Shown piece after piece: positions 45,176-59,128 of a stretch of 64,000 nt of DNA. The DNA comes from Anabas testudineus. Taxonomy: Eukaryota > Chordata > Actinopteri > Anabantiformes > Anabantidae. Both the position numbers and the translations under genes were made by a program. The notes beneath the pieces are model-generated. The model did not search any database and was not told the DNA's origin. It saw nothing but the letters and a program-made list of their open reading frames with translations. The stretch lies in NCBI RefSeq assembly GCF_900324465.2, contig NC_046617.1, positions 8,741,223-8,805,222 on the forward strand, given 5' to 3'. Every line of letters starts with the position of its first letter. Position 1 is the first letter of the stretch.

Positions 45176-48100
45176 ATGGCATGGACCGAAGATATTTATC
45201 CACACATTCAGCTGTCTGATCCATATGCCTTTCAGGTTAGTGTGAATTTCTCAGTTCAGCTCTTTAGCTCAGCAACAACTCACCAGCTGCTCTTTGTGAT
45301 TGGTCGTCACTGATCCTGAGTCTTACATCATAAACCAACGCCTTATGGTATTAGAAGGAGTGATGTTTTTAATATTGTTTCGCGAGTGGGATGATAATGC
45401 TCTGATTTCCCCCTTTTTCATCTGAGTGGAGCTTCCCCTCCACATCGAAAGGTTCTGCATTTTATTTTTAGCCACGGTGCCTCCAGGTAGAGAGCCTCAT
45501 TACAGTCCCATATCTTCTCCTCAGGCTCTTCAGCAGCCCACTACTATCCTGCAGCAACTCCCAGCTGCCATGATGCCTCCTGGCTTGGCTCCTTCCATTA
45601 GGCCCAGTGGTCACGTCAAGGAGGGTATGGCAAACTGTCACCACACACAAACTAAAGCTCTCACAGCTGTTTTTGAATGTCTGCCACATCACCTGCTTAC
45701 TAGCAGGCACTCAGATATATTATTTATAGTCTTATTCTTGAGCTTGGACAATTGCATGAAAAGTTGTGGGATGAGAGTGCGCGAGTCAAACGCTGGAGCA
45801 GGTTTTTCTCAGCCCTGTTTATAACTTTTCTTCTTGTGCAAACGTTAAAGGTCTTCTAGTAGCTCAGTACTGTAAATACAATCTGTTCCATCATACAGTA
45901 TTATCATACATATGGATACATTTATTAAGGTTATGATCTCATCATCATCATCTCTAAATTAAATGTTGCTGTGTTTATAACATTTACTGAGCTGCTTCAC
46001 GATGGTGAAACATCCCAAAGTTTATCAAGTTACTGGATGTTGCATCACTAACCTAACAAACAACTGGGGCCCAGAGATACTATTTGTTTTGCTGGAAAAC
46101 AATAAATAATTTATCAGGGCTTAAAAGTATTGTCTGGCACTTATATATAAATTAGTTTTTAAATGACAGTGGAATTCCAGCAATTTCACTTTCTTAAACT
46201 TTAGCAGAAAGCGTATTTATATGGCCGGGAAGGAGTTAGATAACTTAGCGAGGTGAGTGAGTCATTGTCAGAGAAATATTGAGTGACGAGGAGGTGAGAA
46301 AATTGAGCTTGGCACATCACATTCACCACCTGGGTTTGACACAATGTGGATTAATCACCTAGTCACCCCCGGGGGAATAGGACAAAGCAGCAGGCTGATA
46401 AGACAAGTCCCCTGAAAATGCTGAATTCTCCAAGTTTGCATGTGTGTAATATTCCCAAACCGCAGACCTTGTGGAGCTGATGATGATTCAGAATGCCCAG
46501 ATGCACCAGGTCATCATGAACAACATGTCCATGTCGGCTCTGAGGTTGTTCGGATATTCCAGCCCTGCACCGGGCACTGAGGTCAGTTAAAGAAAAATAA
46601 ATAAAGTTTAAAGACAAGCATGAAGTGGTTCTGGATTTTAAATTGGAACATTAACTAGACACAAGATGAATGAATAGTTTCAGCATATCACTCGTGTTTT
46701 GACGTAAAATGTGTTATGTTTTAAAATACTTGAGTTGCAGGAAATACGGGGGCTTTGAGGGTGTTGTTGGGTGTTAAATATGTATTTCACATTGGTTGAA
46801 TGGAATTGGAAAATGATAATGTGCCATGATTAAGAATCAATATTTTGTTTTATAAATTAGTCACAAATTTATCTGCAATAAACAATATTTATTTATTTAC
46901 ATTCATTCATTTACTTTCTTTCTTTAATACTATATTGTATAGTTACTGAAATAAAATGTAATGAATTGAAACAAGTCTGTTTTTCTCCCGAACTGTGTCA
47001 GGCTTCCAGAGAGTTGTTTATAATTCAAGAGAATGAGGCTGACCCAGAGGTATATCACCACTATTACGAGCCTGCCCCACACCTGTCCTATCCTCCATGG
47101 GTCCTGCCTCAGGCCACGCTCTACCAAGAAGACCCTAACAAACCCAGTTCTGCTCCACCACACAGAGACAGGTGATCAGACCTCCCTACATGTCCATTAC
47201 ATTTCATATGACAATTCATTACTGCTAGTGCAGAAAATTAACTGTCACATGGAATAAAATGTCAAAGGAAAGGCTCATTCATTAGTCTGAGACAAAATCC
47301 TGAAAATACATCAGATTTAAGGTTTAGTTTGTATCAAATCATTTCCTGCTGGTAGAGGTTTATATGCGGTACATACACCAATTAGCCTAAACATTAACAC
47401 CACTCTGTGGCTGCACACTTTGTTGATACATCTGTCAATCACGGCCTCCATTAAATTATTCCTGTGCTGCCCCTGTCTACCTCAAAATGAACACCATGAG
47501 GTGGTGTTAATGTCGTGGCTGAGTGGTGTATTTAGTTACAGTATGTAGTTTTACATGTATCCACTGAAAGCAAATACATGAGTTAATTACTGTGGGTGTG
47601 GTAAGATCTTACTTCAAGTGCAAACAACGAACAAAAATGTATTTTGAGAATGTTTCCATGTAGTTTACATCTGCTCATTGTTTCATTTAGTAGATCCACA
47701 TTTACTGATTTATGGTAACCATGGTAACTCAATTTCCAGAAAAGAAAAATTACAAAAGTACAAAGAACAGAGTGTTTTCTCAGACCAATTAAATCGCATT
47801 TTGTAAATAGAAGCAAGTTTGGATCAAGTTTAAAGCTGTTATAAAATACAACTTCCTGATGATTCCAAAAGTAACAGGTAAAGTGATAACAGATTTTAAA
47901 AGATCTACATTTCATAATATTGTGAAAATCTCAGGGTGTGAACAACAGGTTCACGTCTACAGGCCTGTACATAAAAAAACCTGTTCTCACCTTATTAGAT
48001 TGTATTAATTGTCACCTTTATTAGAAAAGTAGCTCGTATCATAGTCAGTGGGCTTTAGACTATTTTTACACTTCATACTAGGAAGATAAAAGAAATCCAG

Positions 48101-48435
48101 GACACATCCACTGATGAATATTTTTGAATGCTGTCTGATAAGTCCCCCCACCACCAACTTTTTCTCCCACTCAGCACCTCAGGGACACTGGCAGCCGACA
48201 GCGCTCCTGCAGCAGGTAAATCCAACTCCACATCAACACCTGGCCAACAGACAGTCAACACGCAGCCTGCTCCTGTGATGTCACAGTGGTCTTCAAAACA
48301 GTGTAACAGCAGCATCACAGCATCAGAGTGACTGTGATCACAAGGATACTGATTGATCTGTGATATGATTTATATTTTGTGTTTTTCACAGAGAACAGTG
48401 CTGCTGAGACAGAAGCAAAGCAGAAGAGAACATGA
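45176..48435 (+). CDS. prr29: PRR29-like proline-rich protein (DUF4587 family), 6 coding exons
   Basis: Uncharacterised proline-rich protein. Exons: 45176-45235, 45525-45624, 46466-46581, 47002-47171, 48175-48215 and 48392-48435. All borders are GT-AG, phases agree, and the product is about 176 residues. It starts MAWTEDIYPHIQLSDPYAFQ, then LQQLPAAMMPPGL, the family core HVKEDLVELMMIQNAQMHQV followed by IMNNMSMSALRLFGY, then YHHYYEPAPHLSYPPW, and ends AETEAKQKRT. The core is shared by human PRR29 (17q23.3) and C21orf58. I chose PRR29 from the HHYY/PPW tail and from its 17q-like neighbours. An optional 15-base exon (45472-45486) would keep the frame. If the donor at 48216 is skipped, the frame instead runs to a stop at 48331, so two C-termini are possible. 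No function is known to me. Confidence 0.72.
47374..47530. mobile_element. Small inverted-repeat (MITE-like) element, copy 2
   Basis: A 157-base element inside a prr29-like intron. The first 30 bases (TACACCAATTAGCCTAAACA, then TTAACACCAC) match the inverse of the last 30 (GTGGTGTTAATGTCGTGGCT, then GAGTGGTGTA) with about six mismatches. Family termini are shared with the 32.3 kb copy. Confidence 0.8.
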
Positions 48436-50907
48436 TCATTAATCCCCTCATCTAGTGTGTTTCAGTAGAAAAAGGATCTTAAAGTGCACTAATCTTCACT
48501 CAGACCTCAAGATTTGACACTTTTATTTCTTGTTTATTAAAATATTTTATGCTAACTTACAATAGATACAACCATCAACATTATTTTTGCACTTTCACTT
48601 TATGCAACTTGCATTACCCGAATGATCCAGTAGGGAGTAGCAACAGATGTTAAGTGGCATGGCACACCAGCAGGAAGTATCCCTGCACTGACAAGAATTC
48701 ACAGTGACTCTGCGTGCTATAGCGCTGATGTAGGCTGTCACTATGCGAGGCTCTTGCTATGCTGATCACATATCATTGTGATCAGCATAGCAAGAGTGTG
48801 ACAGTACTTCTACTGTGGAGCACTGTGTGACCTTGTCTTGGATAAGAGGGGCATAAGAGGAGACACATTACTCACTCCTTACAGGTGATGACAAGCAAAG
48901 GGCAATACAATCTTACATGAGAGCAGTGCAACTAATCAATCAAACTGAATCTTCTGGATATTTCTGATAAAAAGTACAGGTCAGGCCTGTGGCACAGTTC
49001 ATACAGCTAACTTGGTTGCACTTGTGGATAGATTTAGTTTGCTGAAACAGCTGAGGCATAGGAGAGAAGTCTGTGACATCCACACATCATCTCAATATCT
49101 ACATTCCTTGGCATCCACTCAAAACAGCGCCAGCGTTTGTAGGTTCATCTGGAGGTTTAAGCTCAGTTGTGCTGAGACAGTGTGGGGTGGAGAGCATGTT
49201 AGCAGCAGTGTGGCAGGGTAATTTTAAAGATAGGGAGTGAAGGCAGCACACCAAGATCTCTGATAAATCACTAGGATTAGGAGCTCAAATGAGAGGAACG
49301 TGCTGGCACGGCTGTCTCTCCACTGTCTCTACGGTAATGCCAATGTTTACCCAGCTATTAATATCAAAGCACCACACGCTGCCTATCACAGAGAGACAAG
49401 TGAGACTGACGACAAAGGGAGAGGCACAGTAGGTCAGAAGGGGTTAAAGAGACAAATACATTCAGAGATAGGCATGGGATTTCTTCTGACGGGGGCAGCT
49501 AATGCCGGCATTAACAATTGATAAGTTAGACTGAGTAAACTGTAGATGTAGAGAGGAGTATGAAAAGGAGGTGATGCAGTGCATCTATTACAGCTCTGCA
49601 CACTAACAGAAGTGCTTTCTGTGTTCTGAGGACAAACACGGGACGTGGAAGATGAAAGATAAATGAGGGATGTAAAGTGGGGAAGGGAAGTTTGTTCCAT
49701 GGCTGGAGGACACTGTCAGTTTGTATGTGTCTGAATTATGGGAGACAGACACAATCATTCATGGTTACTGCTGTATTATTTTCCATTTGTATTTATTATT
49801 TTAACATTATCATCTCATCTCTTGCCGTATCCCTGACTTTGTTGCATCCCGTTTCTCCAGGGATGAACCAAATCCTCGTTGTGACTCAAAGCTCCTCCTA
49901 TTCATTTTCAATCAAAGTATATTCATGTTGCATCTTTAACAGAAAACGCCAACAACCACCAACAGGTCAGGTGTGACAAAGCTTTTATTTGTAAAAAAAT
50001 AATAAATATCTAGGACAAACAATTCAACATCTTATCACACATTTGAATTTCATTTACACCACTAGGTACTGTGAGCTATTACAGTATCTGTTCCTCTATC
50101 GGATTTAAATATGAGCTGTCACTCACCTAATAAGGAAGCTCAGTTAATACACAGTAAAGAACATGTTATTAGTTTTTAAGTCCTCTTGATGAGAGGTGTG
50201 AGCCAGAACACACACACACACAGGGACACACACAAAAGTACTGTACAGCCACAGCTCGTGATCACGCCAGAGCATTCTGTACTCTGGAGGTCTGGAGACC
50301 GACCAAGGCTTGTTCCTCGACCCCTCCCCCCCATCCTTTCCTCTCACGTTCTCTCCCTCTTTACATCCCTCAGCTCTTGACACATCATTTTCAATCTGTC
50401 AGTTTCTACATCACTGCATGCCCTCGCAGCCTAACCCATGAGTCGAATTGCCTCAAGAACACTTTGATTCGCCTCATGAGGATATTTACACTTTATGAAC
50501 GACACTGCATGCAGCAGTGTTGAGGCGAACCAGTGCGAGCAGCAGCTGGTTCACAGCGATTCCACTGAAAGATCAGCAGATCTGCTGAGGCTAGCTGGCC
50601 CGGCACAGGCCGAGATTAACCCACGGCACAGCTGAGAACACATCCCCTGCCTCTTTTTAACAATGCAATTTCTAATCCCACTGACCACCAAATGCCAACA
50701 TTGACAAAGCGTGACATTTACCTGGTGCTGTGCTTGTCAAGAAACACAGATAGTGCTACAGATCTACAGTGTTTAGGGTTTATGATGAATGCCACTAGAG
50801 ATAAATCTATATATATTTTGTCATGCTCTTTCTTGACTCGCTCTGATCAATAACTATTCTTCTGTCATCCTTCCTGTCTCTCCCTATCATCCCATCTTTC
50901 TCTTTTT
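48436..50907. other. Intergenic stretch between prr29 and tcap
   Basis: The two genes converge here. There is no recognisable coding exon. It includes a perfect inverted repeat at 48751-48796 (listed separately). The region near 50.2-50.4 kb is low-complexity, with a short CA run. The prr29 polyadenylation site could not be placed. Confidence 0.55.
48751..48796. repeat. Perfect 20-bp inverted repeat with 6-base loop
   Basis: Left arm CTCTTGCTATGCTGATCACA (48751-48770), loop TATCAT, right arm its exact reverse complement (48777-48796). The pairing stops sharply on both sides. Confidence 0.95.
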
Positions 50908-51629
50908 TCATCCTCTCTGGGCCTCCTGTGACATTGAGCGACCCAGTGGTTTGGTAGCTTTGGCAAACTCCATGAGGGTTGGTTTGACAGGGGGAAGGTC
51001 TCTGGTGATTTCGTCCACAGTCCTCTTGCTGGGACAGGCCCCGTCTGGAGTGGGGAACGGCTGCAGGTCATCCTCGGTGTGCGGGGCTCCACGTCCAAGC
51101 CTTACACCCAGTTCTGCAGGAGTGAAGATGGGCAAGGGGAGCGTCATTCTCTTCGGCAGCAGCTGGTGTTCCCTCACCCCTCTTTCCACGGTGCCAACTC
51201 TGAAGACGCCAGAGGGGCAGGTCTGTTTCAGTGATCGGGCCTGCCACTGTCGTGACATAGTCTCCCTACGAGAGTCGTCGTTCATTTTCATTGTCTGTCT
51301 GCAGGCATGAGAGAAATTTTTAAATTAGAAACAGTGGGAGCACTTACTATGATTCATCTAGTTGATCATTCAATTTTAACTTTTCAATATGAGTACAGTT
51401 CTAACACAAGATCAGAAAGAAGAGCCACATCTTATGATGGTAAAGTAAATCACAGGATCACATTAGTATGAACCTCTCACCTGTCCTGAGGTTGAGTCTT
51501 GAGGCTGACACTGTGCCAGTCAGCAGTGTAGCTCTCCCTCTGAGCCTTGTTCTCTTCCCGTAAGCTACAGCTCAGCTCAGCTCCCACCACCACACCATTA
51601 TGTTTCCCCAGGATGGTACAGATTGGCAT
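50908..51629 (-). CDS. tcap: Telethonin (titin-cap), two exons
   Basis: Sarcomeric Z-disc protein that in mammals clamps two titin N-termini (Z1-Z2 Ig domains) together. Exon 1 is 51629-51481, exon 2 is 51298-50908; they join as PQDR-QTMKMNDD to give 179 residues (human 167). Exon 1 has AELSCSLREEN and YTADWHSVSLKTQPQ, aligning with human SELSCEVSEEN and FWAEWKDLTLSTRPEE. Exon 2 has CPSGVFRVGTVERGVREHQL, LPKRMTLPLPIFTPAELGVR, EITRDLPPVKP and the C-terminus GRSMSQEAQRG, which is almost identical to the human end RSMSQEAQRG. The frame is open upstream of the chosen start, but I saw no other ATG in it. The two-exon structure is as in human TCAP. Next to stard3 with one gene between; in human the two are adjacent. 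Confidence 0.94.
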
Positions 51630-51830
51630 CTTGTCTGCTGTAGGAAGGTCTGTCTTAGATTTATTGTTCCCGGTGGGTCCTGTTGAGCAGTCTCTAGATC
51701 TGGTCTTGCGTCTCAGATGTGGATGTTTGTCCAAGGAAATACTGATGCTTCAGCTAGCTGTATCTTCTGGCTCCCACTACCACGCTCGCTCTATGCTCTG
51801 TCTGTGTCTGGGATCAGGTCTGTCCACCAC

Positions 51831-51926
51831 TTTTATAGTTCTGCTGGTGCTATTTCTGATCCGTGTTGTCACTCCACAATCACTGTACACGGTCATTCAA
51901 CACCAAGTACCCCATGTCTCATTCCC
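51831..51926 (-). promoter_or_regulatory. tcap: tcap core promoter: TATA box and MCAT-like site
   Basis: On the minus strand TATAAAA lies at 51837-51831, about 200 bases upstream of the tcap start codon. About 85 bases further upstream is CATTCC (plus-strand 51920-51925), the core of the MCAT/TEAD site that is common in muscle promoters. Initiation would be expected near 51805. The link to muscle expression is inferred from the gene's known role. Confidence 0.55.
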
Positions 51927-51929
51927 TGA

Positions 51930-54070
<2,141 letters not shown>

Positions 54071-54076
54071 TCTTTA
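54071..54076 (-). terminator. Candidate polyadenylation signal of the melanoregulin-like gene
   Basis: The minus strand reads AATAAA about 700 bases beyond the stop codon. This is the first canonical signal I noted, and nothing else confirms it. Confidence 0.4.
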
Positions 54077-54775
54077 TTTCATCACTCATGAATTGAATAG
54101 AACATAACACATACAAAAACTGTCACATTTTCAACAACTTACTGAATCGGGGAGGAACAAAACATGAAACCTGAATGTCACATACGCAATCGTTTCAAAA
54201 GTCCAACATACAGGACTCACAGCACCACTTTCACATTCTCATCTGCACTTTTCTAAAACGTTTGAAGGCAAACGTGTGCTTTTAATAAGTCGTCAAGTCA
54301 TCGAGTACAGAAAGCGCACATACACAAATTCTGAGCGTGACATCAGATTACAAAGCTATTTTTCAGTGTTGTTACCAATCATGTGATTGAATGAAACAAG
54401 GGCTGATCATAGGACAACATATAAAGAGGCTCTACTCAAAGGAACATTGCTACCCTGAAGGTTCACAAAACTGAACAATGAACAGGCTAGATACTTAATA
54501 AAACTCTTGACTGAACAGAAATAAACCCAGAAAAAAATAGTTTGCATGTCTGTAAATAGAAAGTAGAAAAGTCCTTTTAGATTTGGACGTGTGAAAACAG
54601 AGTAAGATTGAAGCAGTGTAGTTCGGAGAGAAAGGAGAAACATCCAAGAAGCAGCAGCCACATTGTTACAATCAGACAATCAACACTTCATCTATGTAAT
54701 TCTGTCATCCAGGTCTCCAGGGTTGACGACTAGTGCCACCTGCCTTGTGTCTATCATTACTGCAGCCAGCAGATC

Positions 54776-56263
54776 TTAAGATCTATCGCTCAAGTTCCCG
54801 TCTTCTCTTTCGCTCTCGTCGTCTTCATCACCTCCTCCATTCATGGAGGCCTCTACCCTGGCCAGCAGCAGCGGCAGGTTTATGGCAAGGCCCGGTATCT
54901 CCTCGTCAGAGTCATCCTTTGGAGGATAGAAGCGCTTTGCCTTTGCCAAAAAATCATCAGCTATATCTAGATAAAGGAGACGATCCTGTGGAGAGGGAGG
55001 AAGAAACTGGTTGGAGCATGGAAACTGTTGTCTTATTATGATAAGAACCTGAGTATTAAAGGGACAGTGATTCTATTGCACCACTGGGGTTGAATATGCC
55101 AAACTGGGCTGTGGACCTACAGTGGACCAATCCCCTTAAAATAGGTTTGAGGATGAGTGGGGGTTTCATTAACCATAAGCTCCAGATCAGGTATTAGTAA
55201 AGTGTTAGTATAAATTCTAAGTTAATGTCTGTGCAGCTCCCTCAAACCAGCCCCCGCTCTCACCAGGATGAACAGGTATCTCTCTGGTGGTGGCTCTCTG
55301 CTGCTGAAGATGGACGTTTCAGAGTGGAGCGTCTGAAGAAGGGCACGTGCTGTTGGGGCATTACGCATACGATCGAGTGAGGCACCTGCAGACACTGTCA
55401 GCAGGGAGTCTGCCTCTGCCATGAAACCTGGAGAAGAAGAAGACAAACCACTTCCGGTTACTCTGTACATACGGGTGACAGTGTTCTTTACGTCACATCT
55501 GTCCAGCCTCACCTAGGTTTTCCAAGACTGTCTTCCATTTGTCTCTGACTTCTCGGCGTGTGTCTCTCATGGCCTCAATGTCAACACTCAGACGGCGATA
55601 ACCCTAAAAACGAGGAGGACAAGGAAGGAATTTTAAAGCTCTGTCAGCTGAGTGCTATTTCTCATCTACATTCTGCAATTTGACAATTTGATCACTGCGC
55701 TGCTGATCTACAGTTGATTTGAATAACTGTTCATAATGTATTTAATAGAGTTTATGACTTATCATTATGATCTTTTCTGTCTTTTGCACTTATTTGACAC
55801 TTTCACATCTTACATAATCACCATTATATATATATCCCTGTCCTGCTCTGTACCAGTTAGCAAACCCCCCCATATAAATATAGGAATAAATGATGTATAT
55901 CTTCCCCTGTCACGTACCGTGGATCCCATGCGAGTCTTGTTCCTGGCCTGCAACAGGACGTAAAGGGCACGGTCGTCATCTCTCTCTGAGTGGCTAGGGT
56001 CACCTGGTTCACTCCACAAGTTGGTCTCCTCATCACGACGCTTCTGGACTTCACGATTGAAATACTCCAATGGATCCTCACTGCATGGTCAGTCAAGACA
56101 CACCCGCATCAACAACAAGTAACACTAGTCGTATCAAAGTGGTATGTGGTGCTCTAATGTCTTCTTACGGTAACAGAGGCTGCTTCTCATCGTCGTCGTC
56201 TTCGTCACGAGCGCAGCAGCAGCAGCAGAACTGCATACAGAACTTCTTCAAGGCTGAACCCAT
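54776..56263 (-). CDS. Melanoregulin-family protein, 5 coding exons
   Basis: Melanoregulin (MREG) is a small palmitoylated protein of lysosome-related organelles that links melanosomes to retrograde transport and helps phagosome maturation in retinal pigment epithelium. Exons: 56263-56169, 56080-55918, 55603-55513, 55427-55264 and 54985-54776. They join in frame to 240 residues (human MREG 214). The start MGSALKKFCMQFCCCCCARD has five consecutive cysteines (13-17), like the N-terminal cysteine cluster of MREG, then an acidic run and EKQPLLP (human EKEPLV). Later matches: NLWSEPGDPSHSERDDDRAL (human NLWSMPHDVSHTEADDDRTL), RREVRDKWKTVLENLGF, EADSLLTV and ERYLFILDRLLYLDIADDF. The C-terminal tail is acidic and ends LSDRS. 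It is clearly a family member but diverged. Human MREG is on 2q35, so this is more likely a second paralogue than the MREG orthologue. Confidence 0.88.
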
Positions 56264-56269
56264 CCCTCA

Positions 56270-59128
56270 GTTGCAGTATTTCACTTTGAATTGGCAACTT
56301 TCTTGGTTCTTTAAGCAGTAGTACAATGGATTCCAGTGCTGAGTCAGGATGTGAATGCAGCTTGAAGAACTCCACAATGGTGCTGTCCCTGAAGATGCTC
56401 GTTATTTACAGCCTATTAAAAAAAAATGAAGATTTGGCAAAGTGAGAAAAATAAGCTGTCATTATATTTCTATAGTCCACTGGAATTATTAATCGTCTGG
56501 TTTCAATCTCTTCAATTTCTGGTAAACATGATCAGATAGAACAAAAAGTTGCTGATCTCCAAACTCTACCTAATTTTTAGCTTCCCATTTTTCTAGGAGC
56601 CCGCCGTGGCTCCACATCCAGTAGAGGTTTGTCCTCCAAATTATTGGCCAGAGCCTGTCTGGGTAGAGGAGCTCAGGCAAATGGCAGCCCAAGGACCAGC
56701 GCTTCTCCTGGAGGACAATGAGAGCAGTGAGAAACTTGCTCTCTCATCAATTCAAAAACACATATTTACACACCCATAGCCTCAGAAGACAGTCACAGCA
56801 CAATCATGTGAGCTGCTCCATCTTTCGTCCTTGGCATTGTGTTTTGCCCGGAGGACAACATATCTCTGCCTCACAGTGGGCAGTAGGTCTGATTACACAC
56901 TCTGTATTCAACCTGTACTGAAGGATTGTGAAAATACTTAATATACAGTTAAAGAAATTACCTAACAATGAAAGTGATGAATTTGGTTGCATGTATAGCA
57001 CTTAATTTTCTAAAGAATTCCTATGAATTCATGTCCACAGATTATTATCAATAGATAGGATTGTGATTCAATGCAGGATAAAAATAACCAGAACATGGAC
57101 GGTGCCTTGGCCTGCAGAAGCCAGCGTAATTAAAGCGTCACGCATAAAAACATAGGCTCAACTCACACAGTACTGTCATTCATAACATAAACACCCTGAG
57201 GATCCAAAGCTGGAAAATACACGGGTATTATAGGACTTTAATGATTCCATAAGAGGCATTCAGTTTCACTTAAGAGTGGTAAAAGGACATTATGTAGATT
57301 ACCAATAGGATGTTAATACGATTTCTAGTACAAAACAGAAGACAGATGAGGTTTATAATAATCAATGCAGCTCAAACAGTCAGGAATTCTGATATTTTAT
57401 TAGAAGATACTGGTTAAGACACAATAAAAACTATTGGTCAGTTGTTATGGCTTTAAATTAACAAGTTTGATGAATGACATGATGAATAGCAAAAATTAAA
57501 AAAAAATTAACCAAAGGCTTCATATGTATACAGTCTATCACTGATGAAAGTATAAGCTTTGAATAGAACATAAATGCAAAGCAAAAGAGAAGGCTGATGT
57601 GATGTTACTGTGATCAAGGCACCGGGCTGAGATTATTTACTTTCAGTCGACATTCCTTCTGTACAGTGAGTAGCTAAAATTAGTGGTAACAAGTATTTCA
57701 GCTACATCCAAATAAACACGGACTTCATTAAGAGCAATAATTTCAGACTGTGATTGCAGCTTCTACAAATACCGCTAAATAACTTCCAACGTAAAATGCC
57801 TCAAGGCCGTGTGGCCATGTTGTGAGTGTAAGGTGACAAATGACTGCATCACAGTTACACCCATGAATATGCACCTTCAATGTATGAACGTATGCCTTAT
57901 TTCATACGACTGATTAGTAAGAGTGGTCCACTGTCTTTGATTCACCTCAAACTGTTTTCAAGACATAAACAGTTCAAAATCATGATTGTTCTGAGGTACA
58001 TCATAACACTGTTCTGCAAAGTTGATGAGGTGGAAGTGACATTTTTAAACGCTCAAACAACATGATGCTTCATAATTTCAGAAATGACAGAACAACCTCA
58101 TTCAAAGTCATATTTTGGGGCCTGAGGGAAACGCCAGTCAGTGAAAATCATTTCACTACAGTAATAAACTCTTGATGACAAAAATGAGTTCAGCTTTTGC
58201 TTAACCACAAGTGCACTTGAGGTTAATGGCACAAAACATAGCTTTAGCAAGTGTACAGTATCCTAATTTATGGTAATTTTTATGTTTATTTTTCTTAACA
58301 GAGCTTGATAATGCATTTTCAACACCAACTAGCAGCCTCCTGAGCTGGTTTGACCTCAAGGCCGATCCCAAAGTGCAAAACAAAAGCAGTATTTAAAAAC
58401 ACTTATTGATTAAATGTTGGCAAAGGATTTTTGCACCATGGAATAAAGGATGGTAACAAACTAAGAGGCGTTGTTTAATCAGTAGTGTCTCCCTCTAGTG
58501 GTGATCAGACAGCAGGTGACGTTTTGCTGTTACAGTGCAGTCAAAGAGAATAAACTGTGTGAAAACAGCTCTTATCCAATCGAATGTAAGTGTTTGTTGA
58601 AAATATGGCTGTCAGGCGAGGGTTTGCTTTAGGACAGGCACACCAGAGAAACATATTTAAGTCATTTGAAACAAAATAATAAAAAAGCAGCTATTTAGTG
58701 GTTAAGTGTGGAGTAAGATAAGGCTCAGAGAAACGGCCACTTCAGTCATGCCATCGTATCAGCTCCTCTGTAACATGTGAGACGCACTCCTGCACAGGGA
58801 AGATCACTTCCATCTTCATCCAAGTCTTCTCGTTTCTGTCCAGCTGGCCACAAAATGTCTTCAGGGAGCAGCTCTCGTTGCACAGGGAGGGACACAACTA
58901 AATAATTATAGGTCCACCCAAAACATATGTATGTGATCACATCTGAAACAACAGTGTAGAATTGAAGAATAAAGAGGACGATTGTCTTTCATTCTTTTCA
59001 GAAATGAATCTCTCCTCTCTTTGTGAATGCGTGGTCACGTGTCACACCTCCCATGCTTAGTGAAGTCTTTTCATTTACTGTTGCACACCTCCCCAGCGTA
59101 GACAAGTGTAATAGGCGGTGCTCCTGTT
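56270..59128. other. Spacer between the melanoregulin-like gene and stard3
   Basis: It contains the 5' flank of the melanoregulin-like gene and the stard3 3' UTR. No gene is established. Two short stretches, near 56590-56790 and 58740-58915, look exon-like (long frames bounded by acceptor-like sites) but remain unidentified; see the findings. The rest is AT-rich without recognisable elements. Confidence 0.5.

Noticed and set aside
45468-45710. 80-codon minus-strand frame opposite prr29 exon 2
   Set aside because: It is antisense to an exon with family similarity and correct splice phases.
56198-56400. Second minus-strand frame running through the 5' flank into exon 1 of the melanoregulin-like gene (contains LHSHPDSALESIVLLLKEPR)
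   Set aside because: It has no ATG and ends in a stop within the cysteine-repeat exon. The MGSALKK frame matches the family and splices in phase, so this one is probably accidental.
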